The position numbers and the translations under genes were made by a program. A stretch of DNA of 20,754 nucleotides, from assembly GCA_025924495.1 (NCBI GenBank), contig JAICIG010000090.1, forward strand, positions 1 to 20,754. The letters run 5' to 3'. The notes under the pieces were generated by a model. It saw nothing but the letters and a program-made list of their open reading frames with translations, searched no databases and was not told the origin of the DNA. The stretch's first letter is position 1; every line of letters starts with the position of its first letter. Source of the DNA: Pirellulales bacterium (lineage in GTDB: Bacteria; Planctomycetota; Planctomycetia; Pirellulales; JAICIG01). This document shows positions 1-6,984 of the stretch, piece by piece.

Positions 1-3000
1 GATGTTGGACGTGACGTTGAGGAAGAACGTGTCATTGCCAGGCGTGCTGACGCCGCCGTTGTCGTCGCCCTGAAAATCGTTGGCGCCACTGAGGGCGTCC
101 GCCTGAATCGTGAACACGTCATCGCCGCCCATGCCCTGGATCGTCGTCGCGCCCGTCGCCGTGGTCGCGTTGACGGCGATTGTGTCGGAGCCTTCCGACG
201 CTCGCACATTCAAATTCTCCAGCCGATTGGACAGGCTCACGGGGCCTGGGTTGAAGGTGTAGTCTGCGTAGGAGTAATCGATGTTCGCAAAAGCGAAATT
301 GGCCAACCGCGTGAGGCCGGGGATGGTGAACTGGGGCGCCCCGACGCCATTGAGCAACGCATAAACGGCGCCGCCGGCGACGTTGCCAATGCTCGCTGGC
401 CCATTCAGCGATGGGTCATTCGAGGCATCGACGTTGAGCGTATCGTTCGCGCCGGATGGAAGCACATCATCGGGCAGCACGGTGACATTGCCTTGAATGC
501 CCAGCAGCGAGCCGGTTCCCGGCGTGGCGAAGCCCGCCGCCGTGTTGCCGATGGTGAACGTATCGCTGCCGCTGTCGCCGCCGAGGATGTAGTTGGTTCC
601 AAACCCTGTCGAGCGAACATCCACCGTGTCATCGGCAGAGCTGCTCTCAAAGTAAAAGCTGCTCAGATTCGTGTAGCTGATGTTGGCCCAGCCGGTGCTG
701 GTGAGCAGATTGTTGGTCAATGTGGCGGTGACGGCCGTGGCGCTGAAGCGGTCGGAGAAGGCAAAGTCGTTGCTGCCTAAGCCGCCGTCGATATTGAGCG
801 GACCCGCCAGATTGGTCATCAGGTTGCCGGGCGAGAGGATATTCGTAAAGTTGTCGTCGCCCCCTTCGCCATTGACCGTGGTCGTGCCGCCGGCCAGCGT
901 GCTGAGGATGTTGAAGGTATCGCCGGAAATGTTGGACCCGTCGATATTGATCCCGCCGCTGAAGTCGCCGCCGGCGGTCAGATAATTGATGGCCGTGCCG
1001 TCCGCAGGGCCGGCCATGCCGGTGATTGCGTTGTTGGTCAGCGTCACGTTCGCATTGGCGGTTGAACTACTGAAGTCGCTGACATTGAGCGTGTTGGCGC
1101 CGACCTGGGCGTCGAGATTCAATTGCCCGGCGATGCCATCGAGGTTGCCCGTCAACAGCGGCGCGTTCGAGGAGACATTGATCGTGTCGCCGCCGTCGCC
1201 CGTATTGATCGTGGTCGTGCCGCCAGCGAGCGTGCTCTGGACGTTGACCGTATCGCCGGCCGAACCGGTGTCGAGGTTGATTCCGCCGCCGAAAGTTCCG
1301 CCAGTGGCCGAATAGTTGATGGTGAACGGCGTAATAGCGCTCGAAATCTGGCTGCTCGTTACCAGCACCGTATCGCCGACCGCGCTGCCGCTCTCGCTCA
1401 CGTTGAGCGTATTGCTCCCCGCGCCGCCGTCGATGTTGAGCACACTGGCCATGGTCGCCAAATTACCCGCATTCGCCGGCGCGTCGCTCGATACGTTGAA
1501 CACGTCGCTTGCGCTGCCGCCATTGATATCGAGCGAGCCGTAACCGCCACCGCCCGCATCTTGAGTCGATTGCACGTTAAATGTGTCGCCGCCTGCGCCG
1601 CCGTTGATCGTGAATGGCGCCGCTCCGGCAGGCGCGAACGTCGAGTCCATGTCTTGGACTGTGATTGTGTCGCCTTGGTCGCCGAGATCTACGGTGAGGC
1701 TGTTAGTCGGATTCGAGAATTCGGTGGTCTCGAATGTCGAACCGGCAATCCGAGTGTTGCCCGCTGTGCCGGCCCCAATCACGACGTCCGGATTGGCGAC
1801 GCCCGTCGGCAGGTGAACGAAAACATTGGCGAGGCTGCCCGTGACGCTGACGGGCGCCGTGCCGATGTAATTGACGACATCGTTCCCCGTACCGCCCGTG
1901 CCGGCAGCGTTGATGTAGACGGAACCGTTGTGCTGGCCCGCGATGTCGGCGTTGATGACAAAGTCCACATCTGCGCCGAGAGCAGGAAAGTTGGTGCTGG
2001 CATTGATGATCGATAGTGCGTCGCCGGCGTTGTTCCCGGCATTGTAGTTGACGGTGCTGGCTGGAAGGCTCCCAATGAATCCCTGGTAATCGACGGTCAA
2101 GAGGTCTTTGCCCGCTCCTGCATTTACGTATGAGGTTGTGAAAGTGCTATTAATATCGATGGTGATATTGTCGTCGCCGGCGCCGGAGTTGATCGTGTAG
2201 GTCGTGCCGGTGACGCCCGAACTTTCGGTGATCGTATTGCCGCCGTCGCCGGCATAGACAATAAGACTCGAAACTCCGCTGTAGCTAATGGCGGCGCCGC
2301 CAAGTCCGCTCACCTGAGTGCTGGTAATGGCGGCCGTTCTCGCGGTTGCGTCGCCGCCGTCGTCGACGGTGAGCGTCGTCGTGCCGCCGGTGTCTTGCAC
2401 CGCAATTGCGCTAGCGATAGCCGCCTGCGTCCCGCCGAGCACGGGCGCTGTGCTGCCGACGTTCACGGAGTTCGATCCTGCGTTGCCATCGACTACCAAT
2501 TTGCCGTAGGCTCCGCCGCCAACATCTTGCGTCGATTGAATGTTGAACGTGTCGCCGCCCGCGCCGCCGTTGATCGTGAACGGCGCCGCGCCGGCAGGCG
2601 CGAACGTCGAGTCCATGTCTTGAACTGTGATCGTGTCGGCGTTGTTGCTTAGCGCAATCGTGAGGCTGTTGGTGGGATTAGCAAACTCGGTGTACTCGAA
2701 CGTCGAGTCCATGTCTTGAACTGCGATCGTGTCGCCTTGGTCGCCAAGATCTACGGTGAGGCTGTTAGTCGGATTCGAGAATTCGGTGGTCTCGAATGTC
2801 GAACCGTGGATTGCCGAGAAACCCGCATCCTGCGTGGCGTCGGGGTCGCCCGCGCCGCCGTCATCGCCGACGACCACATCGGGGTTCTGCACGCCGGTTT
2901 GCGACAGGTCGATGATCAGGTCTGCAGCGGCGCCGCCGAGAGTCAGCGGCGTCAGGTTCTGATAGCTGATGAGGCCGCCGGCGCCGACTTGAATGTTTCC

Positions 3001-4206
3001 GCTGTGTGCGCCCGTATAAGTGCTGGTGACGGTTGACGTCGAGTAGCCGACCACCGCCAACTTGTTGGAACTTCCGCCGCCGCCGTCGAATGACAACCCG
3101 CCGCTGGCCGGCACGGGATCGCCGTTAGAGTAATCGATTGTCAGCGAGTCATCGTCGGACGAGCCCACAATATTGAGCTGAGTCACATCGGCCGCAGCCC
3201 CGGTGAACGCGGGCGTCGGCGAGTTGTTGATGAAGACTTGTAGCTGCGTGCCTGTGCCATCGAGCTGGACTTTGATCGTATCGGCAGAACCGTCCTGATA
3301 ACCGAGCGCCTGCATGTCGATGGTTACGGGCCCTGCGACGTTGAAGTCGTAGGTCGTGTTCACTCCGCTCACGCCGACCGTCAAGTTGTCGAAGTTGCCG
3401 ATGAAGTTATCCCATGAACCGGCTCCGAAACCGGACGTCATTTCAAGCGCCGGACGATCTGTCGCCAGCTTTGCCCCCGGGTGCGCCGCAATGTAATTCG
3501 CCATGGTCACAAGCGGAGGTCCGCCTGTGTTGGCGCTGTTGACCCACAGCCCGCCGGACAGCACGTTCCACTGCTGCCATGTATTTAGCGTCAGCGAACC
3601 CTGACTGGGAGGCGTTGGCGCTGGGGCGCCGCCGGTCGTCCCATCGACGGTGAAACTGTACACGCCGTCCTGATAAACAGGTTCAAAAAACAGCGTGTCA
3701 TCTGTCGAGCCATTGCCATCGAGATCGACGCGCAACTGCATATAGGGGGCTTGGCCGCCGGAGCCGTACTGAGTGACGTTCGTCGAATAGTTCAACGTCG
3801 TCAGGTTCGACAATAGCGTGCCGTTGACGGCTGACGTCTCGATACGGCTGGCATCGTTGCCGTCGGTTCCGACGATCTCCTGGTAGCTGCCAGCGCCGTA
3901 GGGAGACGCGGGAGATGCCGTGAATTGGCCGTGCGTGCCCGACGGGGTCGTCACGGCGCCATTGTCGATATAAGTATTGCCGCCGTCGGTCGAATAAAAG
4001 TTATGAACGTCCCAGCCTTGCAGGTCGCTCGGCGTCACGCTGACTACGGACAACACGCGCCGATCTTCAAGCGGTTCAATGAACAGCGATCGGCGTCGCT
4101 CGGGCGAAGCAATTTCCGAGACGAACGAGGACGGAAAGAAAACGGAAGAACGACGCGTCTTGGTCTCGCGAACTTTGCGCGAACGGTCTGAACGGCGAAA
4201 TCGCAT
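1..4206 (-). CDS. Giant secreted beta-repeat surface protein with LEPR-XLL-like N-terminus (3' end outside window)
   Basis: An open minus-strand frame of 1402 codons runs from ATG at 4204-4206 to the window edge with no stop. GAGGAG stands about 8 bases before the ATG. Residues 1-41 are very basic, then residues 42-53 read FIEPLEDRRVLS, the planctomycete LEPR-XLL-like motif found at the start of large exported proteins. Residues about 54-290 look like a beta-sandwich module: they contain VDLDGNGSTDDTLFF and several Trp/Gly-rich stretches. The rest is repetitive and rich in Gly, Asp, Asn, Thr and Ser, with many units of the kind INGGAGGDTFNVQST or AGGTTTVN, as in beta-helix or beta-roll surface proteins. 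Few Lys, Arg or Cys occur there. The role is probably cell surface or extracellular structure; no enzyme motif was seen. The C-terminus, and any sorting signal, is beyond the left edge. Confidence 0.88.
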   Translation of the reverse strand, partial: MRFRRSDRSRKVRETKTRRSSVFFPSSFVSEIASPERRRSLFIEPLEDRRVLSVVSVTPSDLQGWDVHNFYSTDGGNTYIDNGAVTTPSGTHGQFTASPASPYGAGSYQEIVGTDGNDASRIETSAVNGTLLSNLTTLNYSTNVTQYGSGGQAPYMQLRVDLDGNGSTDDTLFFEPVYQDGVYSFTVDGTTGGAPAPTPPSQGSLTLNTWQQWNVLSGGLWVNSANTGGPPLVTMANYIAAHPGAKLATDRPALEMTSGFGAGSWDNFIGNFDNLTVGVSGVNTTYDFNVAGPVTIDMQALGYQDGSADTIKVQLDGTGTQLQVFINNSPTPAFTGAAADVTQLNIVGSSDDDSLTIDYSNGDPVPASGGLSFDGGGGSSNKLAVVGYSTSTVTSTYTGAHSGNIQVGAGGLISYQNLTPLTLGGAAADLIIDLSQTGVQNPDVVVGDDGGAGDPDATQDAGFSAIHGSTFETTEFSNPTNSLTVDLGDQGDTIAVQDMDSTFEYTEFANPTNSLTIALSNNADTITVQDMDSTFAPAGAAPFTINGGAGGDTFNIQSTQDVGGGAYGKLVVDGNAGSNSVNVGSTAPVLGGTQAAIASAIAVQDTGGTTTLTVDDGGDATARTAAITSTQVSGLGGAAISYSGVSSLIVYAGDGGNTITESSGVTGTTYTINSGAGDDNITIDINSTFTTSYVNAGAGKDLLTVDYQGFIGSLPASTVNYNAGNNAGDALSIINASTNFPALGADVDFVINADIAGQHNGSVYINAAGTGGTGNDVVNYIGTAPVSVTGSLANVFVHLPTGVANPDVVIGAGTAGNTRIAGSTFETTEFSNPTNSLTVDLGDQGDTITVQDMDSTFAPAGAAPFTINGGAGGDTFNVQSTQDAGGGGYGSLDINGGSASDVFNVSSDAPANAGNLATMASVLNIDGGAGSNTLNVSESGSAVGDTVLVTSSQISSAITPFTINYSATGGTFGGGINLDTGSAGDTVNVQSTLAGGTTTINTGDGGDTINVSSNAPLLTGNLDGIAGQLNLDAQVGANTLNVSDFSSSTANANVTLTNNAITGMAGPADGTAINYLTAGGDFSGGINIDGSNISGDTFNILSTLAGGTTTVNGEGGDDNFTNILSPGNLMTNLAGPLNIDGGLGSNDFAFSDRFSATAVTATLTNNLLTSTGWANISYTNLSSFYFESSSADDTVDVRSTGFGTNYILGGDSGSDTFTIGNTAAGFATPGTGSLLGIQGNVTVLPDDVLPSGANDTLNVDASNDPSLNGPASIGNVAGGAVYALLNGVGAPQFTIPGLTRLANFAFANIDYSYADYTFNPGPVSLSNRLENLNVRASEGSDTIAVNATTATGATTIQGMGGDDVFTIQADALSGANDFQGDDNGGVSTPGNDTFFLNVTSNI
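1668..1743 (-). repeat. 76-bp near-identical repeat, copy 1 (partner at 2730-2805)
   Basis: This 76-bp stretch matches 2730-2805 with a single mismatch (GCCGAG against GCCAAG). The spacing is 1062 bp, exactly 354 codons, so both copies are read in the same frame. Similarity continues at a lower level toward smaller coordinates, about 1546-1667 against 2510-2640. The larger duplicated block is therefore about 200 bp, split in the second copy by the extra 96-bp unit. Confidence 0.9.
2611..2802 (-). repeat. Tandem pair of 96-bp in-frame repeats (32 residues each) inside the surface protein
   Basis: Two adjacent 96-bp units (2611-2706 and 2707-2802) encode related 32-residue segments that both start STFE-TEF-NPTNSLT and end with VQDMD. 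In protein order the unit at 2707-2802 comes first. A third copy of the unit lies at 1645-1740. The two tandem units differ mainly in the middle (DLGDQGD against ALSNNAD). Because the unit length is a multiple of three, expansion keeps the frame open. Confidence 0.85.
2730..2805 (-). repeat. 76-bp near-identical repeat, copy 2 (partner at 1668-1743)
   Basis: Second copy of the 76-bp block, one mismatch from the first. It encodes the segment with NPTNSLTVDLGDQGDTI. The near identity at the DNA level, including silent positions, implies recent duplication or gene conversion rather than conservation of protein sequence alone. Confidence 0.9.
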
Positions 4207-4368
4207 CGGTCAGCTCCTCTGGCGAGTTGTCGTACTCGAAATGCGGCGGGAGCCGAGCGCGCATGGCTGCGGGCCGCCTTAATGCGTCCGGGGGGACGGA
4301 GAATGTCTACGAATGGGGCTAATGGTAGATAGCGACTTTTACAAAGACAAGGATGTTTAGGAAAAATT

Positions 4369-4380
4369 TGAGAATTCTCA
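4369..4380. promoter_or_regulatory. 12-bp perfect palindrome, possible operator
   Basis: TGAGAATTCTCA reads the same on both strands and sits in the AT-rich part of the divergent spacer, 163 bases before the surface-protein start. It has the form of a site for a dimeric regulator. There is no second copy in the window to support this, so it may be chance. Confidence 0.25.
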
Positions 4381-4566
4381 CAAGAACGGCGCTATGGCGC
4401 AATCCGGATGGATGGAGCAAATAGGAAGGGGTATCAAACCACTATTACGGGTGCCCTGAATAAGGAGCCCTGCGGCGCACTTAGAAATTGAAAAGACTTA
4501 AGTCATCTCTCAGAAGTGACTTGCGAATTCGTGCGACGTTCGGTGCGTCGCGGGACTGTCCGGCGC

Positions 4567-4583
4567 TTGGCAAAACGTGCCAA
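4567..4583. promoter_or_regulatory. TTGGCA-N5-TGCCAA inverted repeat, possible operator upstream of the ABC genes
   Basis: Two perfect 6-base arms are separated by AAACG. The site lies 76 bases before the chosen ATPase start. The symmetry and spacing suit a helix-turn-helix dimer site. No T-run follows, so it is not an obvious terminator. Function is inferred only from position and symmetry. Confidence 0.3.
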
Positions 4584-4658
4584 AAGAGGCCCAGGAATGG
4601 CCCGGCACAGGCGATGGCGGGATGCTCGACGAGCTATGTTCTCGAAAGGGAAACAACG

Positions 4659-5426
4659 ATGCGCGCCACGAACATCGCGGAATTCAGCCGTGTCACGAAG
4701 CGATACCGCTCAAACTGGCCGGGGCGGGCGCCCGTGTACGCTGTCGAAGAGACGAGTTTTGTCATTCCTGCCGGAGAAGTGTTCGGCCTGCTTGGCCCGA
4801 ATCGGGCGGGTAAGAGCACGCTCGTCAAACTGCTGCTGACGATCTGCCGTCCCAGCTCAGGAACGATCACGCGACTTGGACGGCCGGCGGATGATCGGCG
4901 AACGCTCTCGCAGTTTGGTTATATCCACGAGAGCCAATCGCTGCCGCGATATCTAACTGCGCGCGGTCTGCTCGAGTACTACGGCTCTCTCTCCGGATTG
5001 ACGGCTCGCCAGGTTCATCGGCGCCGCGATGCCCTGCTCGAGCGCGTAGGGCTCGCCGATCGCAGTCGCGAGCCGATCGGCCGTTTCAGCAAAGGCATGT
5101 TACAACGGCTGGCCCTGGCGCAAGCCCTGTTGAACGAGCCCGACGTCCTGGTCTTCGATGAGCCGACCGAAGGCATGGATCTATTAGCGCGACGCCTGGT
5201 GTACGAAGCGGTCCGCGAGCAGCGGCAGCGCGGCAAGAGCGTGATTCTCATCTCCCACGCGCTGGGCGATGTGGAACAACTCTGCGATCGCGTAGCAGTC
5301 ATGCGCGAGGGCCGCCTCGTCTTTCTCGGCCGCTTATCGGAATTGACTTGGGACGATCAACTGAGCGCCAACCGATCGCTCGAAATGGCCCTTGAGCCCT
5401 ATTACGAACTGGCGGCAAATCGATGA
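4659..5426 (+). CDS. ABC transporter ATP-binding protein
   Basis: A 255-residue ATPase that would power the membrane protein encoded next to it. Walker A is GPNRAGKST at residues 46-54, where most relatives have Gly in place of Arg49. The signature motif is FSKGM at 143-147, the variant usual in ABC-2 exporters of the GldA/CcmA kind. Walker B is VLVFDEPT at 163-170, followed by EGMD and then the switch His200 in ISH. A glutamate (about 91) stands near the usual Q-loop position. The start at ATG 4659 is preferred because family similarity begins just after it and GAAAGGG lies upstream; an open frame from TTG 4488 adds 57 residues without family character. The stop overlaps the permease start (ATGA), indicating translational coupling. 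The substrate cannot be told. Confidence 0.93.
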   Translation: MRATNIAEFSRVTKRYRSNWPGRAPVYAVEETSFVIPAGEVFGLLGPNRAGKSTLVKLLLTICRPSSGTITRLGRPADDRRTLSQFGYIHESQSLPRYLTARGLLEYYGSLSGLTARQVHRRRDALLERVGLADRSREPIGRFSKGMLQRLALAQALLNEPDVLVFDEPTEGMDLLARRLVYEAVREQRQRGKSVILISHALGDVEQLCDRVAVMREGRLVFLGRLSELTWDDQLSANRSLEMALEPYYELAANR

Positions 5427-6433
5427 CGTTCTGCGATCAACTGCGCACGATCGGTTGGTTGGTGCGAGATACTTTCCGCCAATCGCTGGCCTATGGCATC
5501 TTCTGGTTGCTGCTTGGCGTGAGCATCATCTGTGTTTTCGTCTGTGCGACGATCCAGGTGCAAGGCGACGTGGCCATCGATCAAGGCGAAGGGCGCGACT
5601 TTCTGCCGAGAAACGATCGTGAAGCCAACGACGTCGAAAAGGCGAAGCGCTCGGGCGTGGCGATCGTCAGCGGGCAGTTGTCGCTGGCCTTCGGCGCCAT
5701 GAGCGTGCCGCTTGACCGCGACCGACGCGATGCCGTGCACTTTATTGAGCTTGTGCTGGCCGGCGGCGTTGCCGATGCGCTCGGGTTATTGTTGACGCTT
5801 GTCTGGACCGCCGGGTTCTTGCCTGGCTTTCTCGATGGGCGAAGCGTCTGCGTACTGCTGGCGAAGCCCGTGTCGCGCTGGCTGCTGCTGGCGGGCAAGT
5901 ATCTGGGCGTGCTCTCCTTCGTGCTCTTTCATGCGGTGCTGTTCGTCGGCGGCACGTGGCTGGCCATCGGATGCCGGACGGGCATTTGGGAAACGACTTA
6001 CTTCTGGGCTGTGCCGCTGTTGCTGTTGCACTTTGCGATCTTCTTTAGCTTCTCGGTGCTGTTGGCCGTCTGTACGCGCAGCACGGTGGTCTGCGTGTTC
6101 GGTTCGGTGCTCTTCTGGTGCCTGTGTTGGGGCATGAATTTCGGTCGGCACGCCGTGCTGGCCGAAACCTACGCGCCGGGCGACGCCGTCGTAACCGGCC
6201 GCGCGATTGGCATGGTCGAGACAGGCTACTGGTTCTTGCCTAAGCCGGCCGATTTGGGCATTTTGCTTTACGATGCCATGGAGGCGGCCCAAGCTTTTGG
6301 CAAAGTCGCCGTGTTCGAGAGCGTGCAGGCGCAAGGAGATTTTCATCCGGGGCTATCTATTCTCGCCTCGTTAAGCTTCATGGCGCTCGCGCTCGTCGCA
6401 GCTTCGCGGCAGTTTGCCGCCCTCGATTACTGA
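5423..6433 (+). CDS. ABC-2 type transporter permease
   Basis: A 336-residue membrane protein and partner of the ATPase just upstream. About six membrane spans can be seen: near residues 24-45, 112-135, 150-178, 190-216, 219-238 and 310-330. A soluble, charged loop (about 46-110) follows the first span, as in ABC-2 permeases with a large outside loop. The segment DGRSVCVLLAKPVSRWLLL before the third span matches the motif of this family (gene-context proteins with 'LLxKPVSR'). The start ATG lies inside the ATPase stop (ATGA at 5423-5426). A second soluble loop (about 240-305) contains YWFLPKPADLG. Substrate unknown; relatives act in export of lipids, polysaccharide or other surface material, or in resistance. 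Confidence 0.88.
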   Translation: MTFCDQLRTIGWLVRDTFRQSLAYGIFWLLLGVSIICVFVCATIQVQGDVAIDQGEGRDFLPRNDREANDVEKAKRSGVAIVSGQLSLAFGAMSVPLDRDRRDAVHFIELVLAGGVADALGLLLTLVWTAGFLPGFLDGRSVCVLLAKPVSRWLLLAGKYLGVLSFVLFHAVLFVGGTWLAIGCRTGIWETTYFWAVPLLLLHFAIFFSFSVLLAVCTRSTVVCVFGSVLFWCLCWGMNFGRHAVLAETYAPGDAVVTGRAIGMVETGYWFLPKPADLGILLYDAMEAAQAFGKVAVFESVQAQGDFHPGLSILASLSFMALALVAASRQFAALDY

Positions 6434-6458
6434 GCGTAGAACCGGCAATCATTTGCGA

Positions 6459-6686
6459 TCAATAGGGAAACGGGCGCCACAGTTGCATGCCTCCGTAAGG
6501 ATTGCTGCGGCTCCGCCAACGCGAGAACGTTCCTGAATTGACGTCGTTCCACGGGCGATAAGTCCCGTCATGCAGATGCCATGACGCCGCGTGAACCGCC
6601 AAGCCGTTCGGCCCGCGCTCAATCGTACAGCCGGTCAGCGACATCGACATCGAACTAATAGCGACAAGCATCAGAAGGCGTCGCAT
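6459..6686 (-). CDS. Small lipoprotein of unknown function
   Basis: 75 residues with a clear lipoprotein signal: basic MRR, a hydrophobic stretch, and lipobox LTGC with Cys20 as the likely lipid-modified residue. The mature part of about 55 residues is rich in Trp, Arg, Gly and Pro and ends in GGMQLWRPFPY. It resembles no family I can name. It is convergent with the ABC permease, with only 25 bases between the stops. There is no strong Shine-Dalgarno site upstream. The signal peptide is the main reason to believe the gene is real. Confidence 0.6.
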   Translation of the reverse strand: MRRLLMLVAISSMSMSLTGCTIERGPNGLAVHAASWHLHDGTYRPWNDVNSGTFSRWRSRSNPYGGMQLWRPFPY

Positions 6687-6984
6687 GGCTCAGGATCCAT
6701 TGAACCTGCTCTTGGTCTCTATCGCCCGCATTCTTGAGAGCGTTCGATGATAAGAGCGTCGCAACGCGCGTGCCGAATCGGCTGGCGGTTGGCATAAGTC
6801 ATGTAGCCATTAATGTTTACGTCGCGTGCGTCACGACGGACTGAAATGAACCATCGTCTGGATGGATTCAAAATGACGGCGCGAAGAATCAAGGCGATGA
6901 GGCGAACACTTGCGGCAGCGAACATGCTCGGCTTGCGCAATTGATAAAGGCTATCGCGACTCGAATCAGCCGGCGCATCGGAGG
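6687..6984. other. Intergenic stretch with one doubtful small frame
   Basis: About 300 bases between the dehydratase stop and the lipoprotein start. It probably holds the lipoprotein promoter and perhaps a terminator, but no clear hairpin or promoter pair was found. A 73-codon minus-strand frame (6719-6940) lies here. Its product, MRKPSMFAAASVRLIALI and onward, has no recognisable family, no proper signal peptide and no good ribosome site, so it is not called as a gene. Confidence 0.4.

Larger units (their letters stand above)
4207..4658. other. Divergent intergenic region between surface protein and ABC exporter
   Basis: These 452 bases contain no convincing gene. The middle part (about 4320-4380) is AT-rich compared with its surroundings and should hold promoters for one or both divergent genes, but no clean -35/-10 pair could be chosen. 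Three short perfect palindromes lie here: TGAGAATTCTCA at 4369-4380, GACTTAAGTC at 4494-4503, and TTGGCA-N5-TGCCAA at 4567-4583. A plus-strand frame open from TTG at 4488 joins the ABC ATPase, but its 57 extra residues do not resemble the family. Confidence 0.6.

Noticed and set aside
1123..2016. Long plus-strand frame of 297 codons opposite the surface protein
   Set aside because: Its product is Arg/Ala-rich without any motif, and it is the mirror of Gly/Asp/Thr repeats on the other strand. It has no ribosome site or family character.
4488..4658. 57-codon upstream extension of the ABC ATPase from TTG
   Set aside because: The extension is Arg/Ser/Cys-rich with no ABC character; similarity begins at ATG 4659, and the palindrome at 4567-4583 lies within it.
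6719..6940. 73-codon minus-strand frame between the lipoprotein and dehydratase
   Set aside because: No family, no ribosome site, and no convincing signal peptide; it may be chance in an intergenic stretch.
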